Assembly: GCF_905475395.1 (NCBI RefSeq)
Contig: NC_058342.1
Coordinates: 62,001-126,000 of the forward strand
Source: Chrysoperla carnea
Lineage: Eukaryota; Arthropoda; Insecta; Neuroptera; Chrysopidae
Direction: 5' to 3'
DNA: 64,000 nt
Positions 52,868 to 64,000 of the stretch are shown in pieces. The translations under genes were made by a program, and so were the position numbers. Each line of letters starts with the position of its first letter. The first letter of the stretch is position 1. The notes below the pieces were generated by a model. The model was not told where the DNA came from. It searched no databases and worked only from the letters and a program-made list of their open reading frames with translations.

Positions 52868-52986
52868 GGCAACAGCCATACCACGTTGAAAACACCGGTT
52901 CTCGTCCGATCACCGAAGTTAAGCAACATTGGGCACAGTCAGTACTTGGATGGGTGACCGCTTGGGAACACTGTGTGCGGTTGCCT
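52868..52986 (+). rRNA. 5S ribosomal RNA gene, intact (unit 6)
   Basis: 119 nt, uninterrupted, with C at nt 28 (ACACCGG), the form found in all units but unit 2. Internal control region and terminator T-run are present. With unit 2, one of only two uninterrupted 5S genes in the window. Confidence 0.95.
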
Positions 52987-53411
52987 TTTTATATTAAAAA
53001 TATAAATTATTTTTCTTCTGTTTTTTTTTTTACACACCATATATAAATATATGTTATTTATAAATGTAAACCTTTTATATTATTCGTCAACAAATAAATA
53101 TTATTTTTTGTATAAAATTTTATTGCATTTATAACTCATATCATGGTTACTTTAAAGCGAGAAGTTTTTTTAATATTTCAAATGAATATAAAATAATATA
53201 AATTTTATGAAATTTATTTATTTTTAGAAATAGCAATCGCTTATAATTATAACAAAATTTTAATAATGTTTAATTTTATTTCAATAATTTATATATATAT
53301 TTTTTAATAAAAATAATATACTCTTATTTAATAATATATGTTGGTCCTATATATAGGACCGAAAATATTTCTTATTTGTTTTTTTTTTTTTTAAATTGTC
53401 ATTTAAAACGC

Positions 53412-53840
<429 letters not shown>

Positions 53841-54135
53841 TTACAAAAAAACACACAATTTTAAAAATTATATTCGACAATTTGATACTACAAAGTCAAA
53901 TGTTTAAATGCGAAATAAATGTGTTGTATTTATATTTATATGAAATTTCAAAATTTTTGTTGTTATATCCTATTGGATAGCTATCAGAGTATGGACTAAT
54001 CAAATTGTATAGGCGTGGCTTAAAAAATCTTTAATGCTTTATATAAAAAGGCACAATTGTACCGGCGCTCACATACATTACAATACTTGTGAGGTTAACA
54101 CACGTGTTATCCGTTCGTTAAAATATTGTAAATAA

Positions 54136-54459
<324 letters not shown>

Positions 54460-55321
54460 GAAAATATAATAATTTACTTAAAATATTTAGTAAATTTATT
54501 AAAGAATATTTAATACATCCGATAAATTTAAACAGGCTTTCCTTTTTGGGAAGCCACTAATTTTATTTATATAAGAGTAAATAAATTTGTTAATAAATAT
54601 AACATATTATATAATTTGTTTACAACAAATTATTTTGTTTATAACATACATTACCAAATATTTTTTTTTTTTTTTTTTTTTTGTAATATATCTGCAATAA
54701 TAAATTATAATTTGTATATTATCTATTTTATTTTACAATAACTTATTGAATTTTTGAAAAAATTTTATTATAAATTAATATACTATTATATTTTTTATAT
54801 ATACAAGTTAAGAGTAACAAGTATCGATAGGAGATTATCGAATTTATAACTAATAAAACATTTCGCCTTAATCAAAGAAAATAAATATTTTGCTATACCA
54901 TTTGTTATACTTTCAATAAATAATTTATTATTAAATTTTTATTATTTCATTTATTTTTTAAAATTATTAAAAATATTTTTCTAATAATTATAAGCGTACA
55001 TAAACAAGTAGTAAATGTAAAATGAAAATAATAAAGGTAATGTAATGCATTTGCATTACACTGATTTACGATATATATTCCGATATCCTTTATTATATTT
55101 AAAATTAATAATATTGATATACTAATAATAGATATATTCAAGCTATTAATATATAAAATTTTATATTAAATATGATATTAATAATTGTTTATTTTATTTT
55201 TTTGTATATATAAAAATAATTTACTCTTATTTAAAAAATTTGATGGCTCTCTTAAAAAGAGAGCCGTTTTTATATGTTGATGTATTTTTATGTTATCAAT
55301 TAAATAATATTTTCGATTTAT

Positions 55322-55693
55322 TTATTTTGAACTTGTATATTTTGTAACAGCTTTAGTACCTTCACTAACAGCGTGCTTTGCCAATTCACCAGGTAATAAT
55401 AATCGAACTGCGGTTTGAATTTCCCGACTTGTGATTGTTGAACGTTTATTATAATGTGCTAAACGTGATGCTTCAGCAGCAATACGTTCAAAAATATCAT
55501 TAACAAAACTGTTCATGATACTCATAGCTTTACTAGAGATACCAGTATCAGGATGCACTTGTTTTAATACTTTGTAAATGTAAATTGCATATGATTCCTT
55601 GCGCTTCCTCTTCTTTTTCTTATCACTCTTTGATATATTTTTTTGAGCTTTGCCAGCTTTTTTTGCTGCTTTTCCACTTGTTTTTGGTGGCAT
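55322..55693 (-). CDS. H2B: Histone H2B (unit 7)
   Basis: Protein identical to unit 1. 3' hairpin 55245-55265, AAGAGTA box 55222-55228. Confidence 0.98.
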   Translation of the reverse strand: MPPKTSGKAAKKAGKAQKNISKSDKKKKRKRKESYAIYIYKVLKQVHPDTGISSKAMSIMNSFVNDIFERIAAEASRLAHYNKRSTITSREIQTAVRLLLPGELAKHAVSEGTKAVTKYTSSK

Positions 55694-56005
55694 TGTTACA
55701 AACAATTAATATACACAGATAGTTACAGAACACCAGTCAGTATATGTATGAGCGTGTCGTGTATACAACTAGCGTATTATATACGCGAAGATGGATATAA
55801 CAATAAAAATGAATACTACTCTCTGATTGGCTGAAAATAATACTATAAGGTGATTGGTTTATTTTTAAAGTTTTATATTTTATAAATATTATAAATTAAA
55901 ATACCCAAATAACATTTTAAACATTTATGTTACAATCCCCGTAACGTACACATCTGTGTGATTATATTTACAAAAAAAAATATTAATTAAATAAATTTAT
56001 TCGCT

Positions 56006-56380
56006 ATGTCTGGACGAGGTAAAGGTGGTAAAGTAAAGGGAAAGGCAAAGTCAAGATCAAGCCGAGCAGGATTACAATTTCCTGTTGGAAGAATTCACAG
56101 ATTATTACGAAAAGGAAATTATGCTGAACGAGTAGGTGCTGGTGCCCCAGTATATTTGGCTGCTGTTATGGAATATTTGGCTGCAGAAGTTCTCGAGTTA
56201 GCTGGTAATGCTGCCCGTGATAACAAAAAAACACGTATCATTCCACGTCATTTACAATTGGCAATTCGTAATGATGAAGAATTAAATAAATTATTATCTG
56301 GTGTAACAATTGCTCAAGGTGGTGTATTACCAAACATTCAAGCAGTGTTATTACCAAAGAAAACTGAAAAGAAAGCATAA
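56006..56380 (+). CDS. H2A: Histone H2A (unit 7)
   Basis: Protein identical to unit 1. 3' hairpin 56428-56446, AAGAGTA box 56464-56470. Confidence 0.98.
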   Translation: MSGRGKGGKVKGKAKSRSSRAGLQFPVGRIHRLLRKGNYAERVGAGAPVYLAAVMEYLAAEVLELAGNAARDNKKTRIIPRHLQLAIRNDEELNKLLSGVTIAQGGVLPNIQAVLLPKKTEKKA

Positions 56381-56718
56381 ATTAAAAACATTGCATTAAT
56401 TTTTATAATAATAATACATCGATCATAGGCCTTTTAATAAAAGGCCACAAATTTATTTAAAATAAGAGTAAAAATTATTTTTATAAATAATATATTATAA
56501 TATTTTTTTAAAGAATCAATTTAAATAATTATAAATTAATGATTCTTTTTTTTTTTTTTTTTTTTTTATATGTTATTATGGAAATAATTCATCATATTAT
56601 GATGACATTTAGGTAACATATTATAAGAATATTCATAAAATATTATCAAAATAATATTGTATTATGATGATATTTAGACAAAATATTATAAGAATATACA
56701 CAAAATATTATCAAAATA

Positions 56719-56799
56719 ATATCATTAGATAACAAAACTGTTCATGATACTCATACCTTTACTAGAGATAAAAGTATCAGGATGCACTTGTATTAATAC
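56719..56799 (-). pseudogene. H2B gene relic (unit 7)
   Basis: Same H2B-derived segment as in unit 1. Confidence 0.85.
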
Positions 56800-58266
56800 A
56801 TATTATCACAACATCACAAAATATTTTTTAAAAGGAAAAATTTTTTTAAAATTATTATAAAATTTGATTGAATTAAATTTCAATTTATTTTTTTAATAAT
56901 TAAAGAAAAAAAAGAAAAAAAAAGCATATAAACTTTCTATTGAAAATGTTATTTTAAACTAGATGGCCAAGTGAACTTCGTTACACAAACAATATATGAC
57001 GTATTCGTTATTTAAATAATCAGTATCCTTTGATATTATATCAATACGTTACTCTCTTCTTTTGATACATATTAATAAAATTTCAATTTATAAGATTTTA
57101 TGTCAATTATATAAATAATATTATAAATTTTCTAAATACATAAGTTAATTAACAAAAAATTTGAATAACAAGATAAATTTATATATGATGTTTTAATACT
57201 CGATACTATAATATATCGCATCCGTTACCAATTATTCGGTATCCTTTGATTTATACACAGAATGAACTAAAAATATATATCAAATTTATTTTATTTATTT
57301 ATATATTTAATATTATTATTATTATTTTATATTACAAAGTTTCTTAACGAAGCTTACAATGATTTCTCATATCGTACTTAACAAAATTATTTAGATCATA
57401 TAAAATTTAAATTGTTAAAAAATTTGTATATTTATTATTATTATTTATTTTTATTAAAATTACATAACATAAAATTAATAATATTTTAATAATTATATAA
57501 ATTAATTCTTATTTAAAATAATCTTATATTAATCTCAACAAATACTCTAATAATATATTTTGTCATAAATTTTTTTATATTTAAAATAAATATTATAATA
57601 TATAAATACTTATATCAGTATAAAATTTCTTTATATAATTATGAAAAAATTAATTTAATAGTTAATTATTGATATTAATGCATAAATAAAAGTATTTTCT
57701 AATGAAATATATTTTGTCAATGTTCGATTAACACATTTCATAATAATACGTTTTCATTATTGACAAAAAAAGTTTTTCTAAAAATGAAATCTTATACTAT
57801 AATATATATATTTATATATTAAATTTTTTAATTATTTATATACTAATAATTTATAATAAATCGATATTAAATAAAAAATAAAAATATATACTTTTTAAGT
57901 TTACCTTAAAAATATTATTGTTTTGTATGATTGAAATAATTAATATTAAACTATGTTTATTAATAATTGTTAATAAAAAAATTAAATATATTTTAATTTA
58001 TAAAATAAATATTATTATTAAATTTATAATTTATTATTTTATATATTATAGAAATTGAAAAAATAAATCATGTTTACTACGACAGTAAATTAGAAATACT
58101 ATTTAATTTTTATGTGTTTTCTACATGGTACTTTGACTTACATAGGGACTTATATTATTGTGAATAATGATATAATTGAAAACCTTTATTTTTTATTTGA
58201 TAGAATTATTATATTTTATCATTTAAATATTTATAATAAATACATTATTTTTATCAAGTAAAAAAT

Positions 58267-58977
58267 ATGGCCGAAGAAAATTCTACAGCTGTTGCAGCAA
58301 CTGCGGTTACTGCTGCTTCTACAACACCAACAAAAAAAGCAACAGCTTCTGGTGCTAAACGTACAAAACAACATTCAAAACCAACACATCCACGTACATC
58401 AGAAATGGTTGTTAACGCAATTAAAAATTTAAAAGAACGTGGTGGTTCATCATTACAAGCAATTAAAAAATATTTAGCTGCAAATTATAAAGTGGATTCT
58501 GATAAAATTTCACCATTTATTAAAAAATATTTAAAAGCTGCTGTAACTGAGGGAGCCTTGGTACAAACTAAAGGTAAAGGTGCATCTGGTTCATTCAAAT
58601 TGGCTGCTTCCGCTTCATCTAATTCTTCAGCTAAATCAAAAGTTTCCAAAAAAGAAAGTGGAGCAAAAGGTTCAGCAAAGAGTGCTAAAAGTAAACGGGC
58701 ACCAAAAGAAAAGAAAGCCACAACTACATCATTGGCAGCCAAAAAGCCTAAAGCAAAAAAAGCGACTCCATCATCATCAACTGCTGCTAAAAAAGTTACT
58801 GCAAAATCATCAGCGGCATCAAAAAAAGCACCAGTTAAAGCAAAACCAGCAAAAAGTACAAAATCCGCTGCCAAAAGTAGCCCTGCTCGTAAACCGAAAG
58901 CACCAAAAGCTAAGAAAGCTTCTGTTGCCAAATCATCTCCTACAAAAATTAAAAAAGCAGCACCAAAAAAGAAATGA
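58267..58977 (+). CDS. H1: Linker histone H1 (unit 7)
   Basis: Majority H1 form. One base differs shortly before the ATG (ATCAAG for ATAAAG, 58255). 3' hairpin 59041-59056, AAGAGTA box 59074-59080. Confidence 0.97.
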   Translation: MAEENSTAVAATAVTAASTTPTKKATASGAKRTKQHSKPTHPRTSEMVVNAIKNLKERGGSSLQAIKKYLAANYKVDSDKISPFIKKYLKAAVTEGALVQTKGKGASGSFKLAASASSNSSAKSKVSKKESGAKGSAKSAKSKRAPKEKKATTTSLAAKKPKAKKATPSSSTAAKKVTAKSSAASKKAPVKAKPAKSTKSAAKSSPARKPKAPKAKKASVAKSSPTKIKKAAPKKK

Positions 58978-59123
58978 TCTGTTACTTTAATAATATATTG
59001 AAATATTTCATTATTTTTGCTAAAAAATGAAAATAACATAGGCCTTAATACAGGCCACAAATTAATATTTGATAAGAGTAAATTATTTTTTTGTATAAAT
59101 ATTTTATAAAATAATAGTTTAGA

Positions 59124-59184
59124 AACATTTGCCACAGTCAGTACCACGGATGGGTGGCCACTTGAGAATACTGTGTGCGGTTGC
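59124..59184 (+). pseudogene. 5S rRNA 3'-half relic (unit 7)
   Basis: Same relic as in unit 1. Confidence 0.8.
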
Positions 59185-59321
59185 ATTTTTATTTAAAATA
59201 TATGGTATAATAAATAAGTATATATTTAAATTGATTACTTCATTGAAAATTTTAATAATATACTTTAATATTAATGATATTTATGAAAAATATATATTTG
59301 TAAAAATTTTCATTTATTACT

Positions 59322-59361
59322 GGCAACAGCCATACCACGTTGAAAACACCGGTTCTCGTCC
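59322..59361 (+). pseudogene. 5S rRNA 5' fragment (unit 7), cut by element B
   Basis: Nt 1-40 of 5S ending in GGTTCTCGTCC, then family B sequence. The matching 3' fragment should lie beyond the window. Confidence 0.9.
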
Positions 59362-59508
59362 ATTTCTTAGTCTATTAGCCGTGCTGAATAGACGTATTAT
59401 TATTTAAATTGTTACAACTTAAATAAATACACTCTGACGCACAAAAATAATAAACTAATACTTAAACAAACAATACCATTGCATTTATTATCAAGTGAAA
59501 TATTATAA

Positions 59509-60969
59509 AAAATAGTGTACAAAATTAGTGAGCGTACCGAAACGGGTAAAAAGAGGGGGCGACCTGGTCGCTCCCCAGCAGCAAGCAAACTACCGAAAGT
59601 CCAATCAGATGACTTTATAAATACCCAACAACAAGAACAAACACCTGAAACGGCAAATGAAGGTAACGACACGAGCAGTGATACCACAAAAACAATGAGT
59701 GGCTGTGATAGTGCAGTGGCCGGACCTAGTTCCGACAAAAGTGAAATGACAATAAAAACCAGCTTTACGAAAGACGTAATACAAGTCCAAACTCAAAATA
59801 GATTTGCCCCTCTGGACAAACTCCCAGGCGGCAACGACGTACCTAACGAGGATGGTGAAGTGACTAACCAAAGCAACAATAACGCCAAAAAATCGAAACC
59901 ACCACCGATAGTTATACACGGCATTCCTACAAGTCATAAAGACTTTATACAGGAGCTTAACCAAGGAATTAAGAAAGGGTTCCACATAAAATACACAACA
60001 AAGAAAACCAATCTTTTTATACACGACAATTCAGAATACAAAAAGTATGTTAGTGCCCTGGATGACAGCGGTAAGGAGTTCCACACTTTCACCGGAAAAG
60101 ATGAGAAACATCACGCATTTGTGCTCAGTGGACTAACCAATGACGTCACTGAGGAGGATATTAAACAAGACATTGAAACTAGACACGACATACGTATCAT
60201 CAATGTTTTTAAAATGAAAAACACCCGTAGGACATTGTTCCTAGTAATTATGGATCAAAAAGCAACACTAAAACACATTGTGCAAAATGTGCGCTATGTG
60301 TACAATACAAGAATCTCTTGGGAACGTCATCATAACGCCAAGAGAATCATCCAATGTCACCGTTGTCAAGAATGGTCGCATGCCACGAGTAATTGCCGCG
60401 CAAGGCCCACCTGCTTAAAATGCGCAGGTCCACATTGGACCAGAGAATGCACCATCATTGAAAAAAATGATGAAAACCAAAAATTAATCAAGTGTGCAAA
60501 CTGCAAAGAAAATCACACAGCAAACTCAACAAATTGCCCAGTTTACAGGGCAAAAATAGAACAAATTGAAAGAAGGAAGCAATCTCAGGCCGCTACACTA
60601 CGAAACAAAACTCAGAAGTTCATTGCAGCTCCTCAACCAGCCACAAACCCCTGGTCCAGGTGTTCCCCTTTTAAACCAACAAATGTAATTCAGAATGCTG
60701 AAGTACACCAGGGCTACGCTCATGGTGAACACACCTCTATAATAAACAACGGTACCAATACACAACAACACTCACAAGCTGCTGACGGTATGTTTAAACT
60801 GGTAAGTGAGTTTGATGAACTAAACAAATTAATAAATGTAGATCGAATGTTTGCATATGTAAATGAATTGAATTATCACTTAAAACAATGTAAAAATGAA
60901 CTCGAAAAGTTCATAACTTTTAATAATTTCTGTAAAAAATATTTCAGTAGCAGCCAATGCCAACCATAA
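59509..60969 (+). CDS. Family B ORF1, Gag-like protein
   Basis: Open after a stop at 59506-59508. No AUG occurs in frame until 59695, yet the stretch before it encodes YKISE and KKRGRPGRSPA, conserved with family A, so a non-AUG start (ATA, GTG or nearby) is likely. A PRE_C2HC-type domain (HAFVLSGLTNDVTEEDIKQ) and three zinc knuckles (CHRCQEWSHATSNC, CLKCAGPHWTREC, CANCKENHTANSTNC) follow. The last 13 nt overlap ORF2. Confidence 0.88.
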   Translation, partial: KIVYKISERTETGKKRGRPGRSPAASKLPKVQSDDFINTQQQEQTPETANEGNDTSSDTTKTMSGCDSAVAGPSSDKSEMTIKTSFTKDVIQVQTQNRFAPLDKLPGGNDVPNEDGEVTNQSNNNAKKSKPPPIVIHGIPTSHKDFIQELNQGIKKGFHIKYTTKKTNLFIHDNSEYKKYVSALDDSGKEFHTFTGKDEKHHAFVLSGLTNDVTEEDIKQDIETRHDIRIINVFKMKNTRRTLFLVIMDQKATLKHIVQNVRYVYNTRISWERHHNAKRIIQCHRCQEWSHATSNCRARPTCLKCAGPHWTRECTIIEKNDENQKLIKCANCKENHTANSTNCPVYRAKIEQIERRKQSQAATLRNKTQKFIAAPQPATNPWSRCSPFKPTNVIQNAEVHQGYAHGEHTSIINNGTNTQQHSQAADGMFKLVSEFDELNKLINVDRMFAYVNELNYHLKQCKNELEKFITFNNFCKKYFSSSQCQP

Positions 60970-63623
60970 AATGTTGTACTTGGAACGCAAATGGCCTACA
61001 CCAAAACCTTGGCGAACTCAGATCCTTTATTCTTGAGAAAAAAATAGACCTAATGTTAATAAACGAAACAAAACTCACAGAAAAAATAAAAATCAAGATT
61101 AAAGACTTCACGGTCATACGTGAAGACCGCACTGCCAATGGTGGAGGTGTAGCCATAATAATAAAAAACAGCATTCCGTTCCAAAGAACCAAAATTAAAG
61201 ACCCCGTATCATTAGAAGTTATTAGCATTCAGTTGCAAAATAACTTAAGCATAATTGCAGTGTACAACCCTCCGTGTAATAAATTTACAACAAAAGACCT
61301 GGAAACGCTCTTTGGGGTAGGAAATAAGGTGTTAGTAGTAGGCGATCTAAACTCCCGGCACCCAACCTGGAACAATCACATTACTAACACTAACGGACGA
61401 ACACTATACAAATTCGCCACTGACAACGATATTGTCATCAAAAACACGGTGGACCCCACTCACTATCCTTCAAATGGCATGACCCCCACCTTTATTGATC
61501 TTGTGATTAACAAAAATATATCGAACCTCACTGACCCAGTTTCCGTTCCGGAGCTACCCTCTGATCATAATCCGGTACTGTTTAACTTAACTTATCAACA
61601 TAAGGAAAGTCTACACAAGCACTTTACCTCATACAAAACGACTAATTGGGCAGAGTTCAGAAATACTCTGAACGCCAAAATCAAAATAAATAACAAAATT
61701 AAAACTGCGCAAGAGGTCGAATATGAAGTAGAGGCGCTTACACGAGCAATAACAGATGCCAAAAAGCTCCACAGTAAGCGGGTTATGATAAATAATAACA
61801 GGTACCTCCTGGACGATGAAACAAAACGCCTGATAAAAGCCAGAAATGGTATGAGGAAGCTCTATCAAAAGCGCAACCTGCCATATCTCAAGGAAGACAT
61901 CAATAAACTCAACAAACTTATCAGGACAAATATTAAAAGAAAGATTAACGAACAGTGGGAAAAAACCCTCAAGGACCTTTGCCCTGGGGACAAAGCCATG
62001 TGGAGGATAGCCAAAAACTTTAAAAAAGTGCCACAAACCATCCCTACTCTGATTAAAGACAACAAAACCTACCTGACTGATAAAGCAAAAGCGAATATTA
62101 TAAGCGAAACGCTAGAGGAGATACAAACCAATGAACTTATATCTCCTCTTGAAATCGAAATAAAAGATACCTTAGAAAAGTACTTTTTAAACACCCAAAC
62201 CGAAAGGACAGCTAAAATAAAACTCACTTCTCCCCAAGAGATTAGGGAAATAATCCGAACCCTTCCTAACAACAAAGCTCCTGGCAAAGATGTGGTGGAC
62301 AATAAGCTAATTAAAAATTTATCAACTAAAGCTATTGTCCAACTAAATTATATCTTTAACGCTATGCTAAAAACAGGACATTTCCCCAAAGCATTGAAAA
62401 CTGCTATAGTGGTCCCCATACCTAAACCAAATAAAGACAACCAGGACCCGCTGAACTACAGACCTATCAGTTTACTGAGCTCGCTGTCCAAGATTGCCGA
62501 GAAGGTTATCTTGGGAAGAATAACCAAATTTAATCAAAAGAAAAACATCATCAAAAATGAACAATTCGGGTTCAGAAGTGGGCACAGCACAAGCATGCAG
62601 GTGGCAAGAATCGCCAACGATATTGCTACTAATTTCAACAAAAATAATGTAACTGCTGTGGCCCTTCTGGACATCGAAAAGGCCTTTGATACCGTCTACA
62701 TCGACGGCTTATTATATAAACTGATTAAATACGACTTCCCACGGTACCTGATCGCAATACTGGACAGCTACCTTAAAAACAGGAACTTTTATGTTAAAAT
62801 CAACAATAGTGTCTCGGATCTTAGAGAGCCAAAAGCTGGGGTACCACAAGGGTCGGTTCTCGGGCCAGCCCTATTTAACTATCTTATCAACGATATCCCG
62901 CTTTTTCCAAAAACAAAGATAGCTGTATACGCGGATGACACTGCAGTATACACCCACTCCTTTAACGCGCAAGTGGCTACTAAGCAAATCCAGATACACC
63001 TGGATATGATACTAAAATATACCAAGGTATGGAAAATTAAAATCAACCAATCCAAAACTGAATTCAAAATATTTAGTAAAAAATTCACTAATATAAAAAT
63101 TCACGACCCGCTTAAAATAGAAAGCGTTAAAATTCAACCGACCAAAAACCCGATAAAATATCTAGGGGTGTATCTGGATAAAACCTTATCTTTCGCACCG
63201 CACATTAACCAACTTGTAAAAAAGGGACATGGGTGTATACGGCTGCTATATCCACTTCTGAACAAATACAGCGCCCTAAGCATAAATAATAAAAAACTGT
63301 TGTACACTGCAGTTATAAGACCAATTCTGACCTACGCAGCCCCTGTGTGGAGCGGAGTCTCAGACACTTCATTGCACAAACTACAACGTATACAAAATAA
63401 GTGTCTGAGGCTCGTACTCAACCGTGATAGATACGCAAAAATTGATGACCTACACAGACGAACGAACATAACATTAATTAAAAATTACGTAATGCAACAG
63501 TCGAACACATTCTATACAAAAACAATTATGAACAGCGAACTAACCAAACACATGCTGTCATCAAACTCACTCACCAACGACAAACATAAGTCAATATACT
63601 ACAAATGGAAGGCTAATACTTGA
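60957..63623 (+). CDS. Family B ORF2, endonuclease/reverse transcriptase
   Basis: 888 residues, same length as family A. The endonuclease has WNANG, NETKL, GDLNSRH and SDHNPV. The reverse transcriptase has NNKAPGKD, LLDIEKAFD (Asp near 572), PQGSVLGP and YADD (from about 658). No RNase H. It starts at the ATG inside the ORF1 end. All catalytic residues are present, so this copy looks capable. Confidence 0.93.
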   Translation: MPTIKCCTWNANGLHQNLGELRSFILEKKIDLMLINETKLTEKIKIKIKDFTVIREDRTANGGGVAIIIKNSIPFQRTKIKDPVSLEVISIQLQNNLSIIAVYNPPCNKFTTKDLETLFGVGNKVLVVGDLNSRHPTWNNHITNTNGRTLYKFATDNDIVIKNTVDPTHYPSNGMTPTFIDLVINKNISNLTDPVSVPELPSDHNPVLFNLTYQHKESLHKHFTSYKTTNWAEFRNTLNAKIKINNKIKTAQEVEYEVEALTRAITDAKKLHSKRVMINNNRYLLDDETKRLIKARNGMRKLYQKRNLPYLKEDINKLNKLIRTNIKRKINEQWEKTLKDLCPGDKAMWRIAKNFKKVPQTIPTLIKDNKTYLTDKAKANIISETLEEIQTNELISPLEIEIKDTLEKYFLNTQTERTAKIKLTSPQEIREIIRTLPNNKAPGKDVVDNKLIKNLSTKAIVQLNYIFNAMLKTGHFPKALKTAIVVPIPKPNKDNQDPLNYRPISLLSSLSKIAEKVILGRITKFNQKKNIIKNEQFGFRSGHSTSMQVARIANDIATNFNKNNVTAVALLDIEKAFDTVYIDGLLYKLIKYDFPRYLIAILDSYLKNRNFYVKINNSVSDLREPKAGVPQGSVLGPALFNYLINDIPLFPKTKIAVYADDTAVYTHSFNAQVATKQIQIHLDMILKYTKVWKIKINQSKTEFKIFSKKFTNIKIHDPLKIESVKIQPTKNPIKYLGVYLDKTLSFAPHINQLVKKGHGCIRLLYPLLNKYSALSINNKKLLYTAVIRPILTYAAPVWSGVSDTSLHKLQRIQNKCLRLVLNRDRYAKIDDLHRRTNITLIKNYVMQQSNTFYTKTIMNSELTKHMLSSNSLTNDKHKSIYYKWKANT

Positions 63624-63662
63624 ACTACTTTTTAAACTTGAATAATGAACACTTCTTCATAA

Positions 63663-63740
63663 GTCTCCGTAGCTCAGTGGTAAGAGCATCGGATCACCAC
63701 TCAAAATCACCATGTTCGGTGCCCGGCAGTTCCATAATCT
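63663..63740 (+). other. tRNA-like segment in family B 3' UTR
   Basis: It starts 40 nt after ORF2. It has a textbook A box TAGCTCAGTGG (63670-63680), with a D-arm-like GCTC/GAGC pair, and a B-box-like TGTTCGGTGCC. It is followed by a long T-run (from about 63740). The anticodon and T stems are degraded, so it is tRNA-derived rather than a functional tRNA. Confidence 0.65.
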
Positions 63741-63920
63741 TTTTTTTTTTTTTTTCTGTTACATTTTATTTTTATTTTTTTATTTTATTTAAAATTACCT
63801 AATACTATGTGAATAGTGATTTAAAATATGAAAGTGTGTGCTGTATTTTTGTATATCAAGCATATTGAAGTGTAAACACAGGGAACAAAAATTATCAATC
63901 TAACGTAACAACACCATCAA

Positions 63921-63985
63921 GGCAACGGCAGATATGCAAAAACAGTTGCCTATTAAGTAAAGTAGGTTTTTGGCTAGTTTCCTAC
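63921..63985 (+). promoter_or_regulatory. Two-hairpin 3' UTR structure, family B
   Basis: Hairpin I pairs GGCAAC (63921-63926) with GTTGCC (63945-63950). Hairpin II pairs GTAGG (63962-63966) with CCTAC (63981-63985) around a 14 nt loop. The 11 nt gap between them equals that of family A. Confidence 0.65.
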
Positions 63986-64000
63986 AGATTATCAAAAACT

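Larger units (their letters stand above)
59362..64000 (+). mobile_element. 5S-inserted Jockey-like retrotransposon, family B (3' end outside window)
   Basis: At least 4639 bp, inserted at the same 5S base as family A. Same plan: AUG-free 5' UTR, ORF1, 13 nt overlap, ORF2, tRNA-like segment with T-run, two-hairpin 3' UTR. Protein identity to family A is roughly two-thirds where I compared by eye, and the UTRs are largely different, so this is a separate family with the same target. Both ORFs are open. The tail and the second target copy are not in the window. Confidence 0.92.

Noticed and set aside
63620-63802. 60-residue frame over the family B tRNA-like segment
   Set aside because: Low-complexity Phe run from the T-tract; the tRNA-like reading explains the sequence better.

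Overview
This window is a tandem histone gene array from an AT-rich eukaryote, almost certainly an insect. The H2A and H2B proteins match the Drosophila-type sequences very closely, the genes are intronless, and the promoters and 3' ends are of the replication-dependent histone type. I cannot name the species; an AT-rich holometabolous insect such as a parasitoid wasp or a fly would fit.

Layout: seven head-to-tail copies of one unit of about 6.45 kb, each with H3(-), H4(+), H2B(-), H2A(+), H1(+), a 3'-half 5S rRNA relic, then a 5S rRNA gene. H3/H4 and H2B/H2A each share a short divergent promoter. H1 stands alone behind a 1.9 kb AT-rich spacer that also carries a small H2B gene relic. Units (ends set at the 5S 3' end): 1 = 1-11137, 2 = 11138-17590, 3 = 17591-28857, 4 = 28858-35401, 5 = 35402-46531, 6 = 46532-52986, 7 = 52987 to the window end. 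All 35 histone loci are present and 34 are full length. The exception is H3 of unit 5, frameshifted by a 38 bp deletion.

The 5S gene of five of the seven units is split at exactly the same base (between nt 40 and 41) by a non-LTR retrotransposon of Jockey type (ORF1 with zinc knuckles; ORF2 with endonuclease and reverse transcriptase, no RNase H). Every insertion with both ends visible is flanked by the same 11 bp target duplication, GGTTCTCGTCC. There are three full-length copies of family A (units 1, 3, 5), one 82 bp 5'-truncated family A copy (unit 4), and one copy of a clearly diverged family B (unit 7, running off the window). Only units 2 and 6 keep an intact 5S gene. This is a 5S-site-specific Jockey-like lineage living inside a linked histone/5S array.

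The two families share features that look functional: a 13 nt ORF1/ORF2 overlap, an ORF1 that opens without an AUG but encodes a conserved AT-hook-like N terminus, a tRNA-like segment with a T-run just after ORF2, and two 3' UTR hairpins whose stems change in a compensatory way between families.

The histone mRNA 3' ends are also unusual. The hairpins range from 16 to 21 nt instead of a uniform 16 nt, yet an AAGAGTA box lies 16-17 nt downstream of every one, a likely U7 snRNA target. A second, unrelated-looking 85 bp retrotransposon tail sits between the TATA box and the start region of H4 in unit 3.
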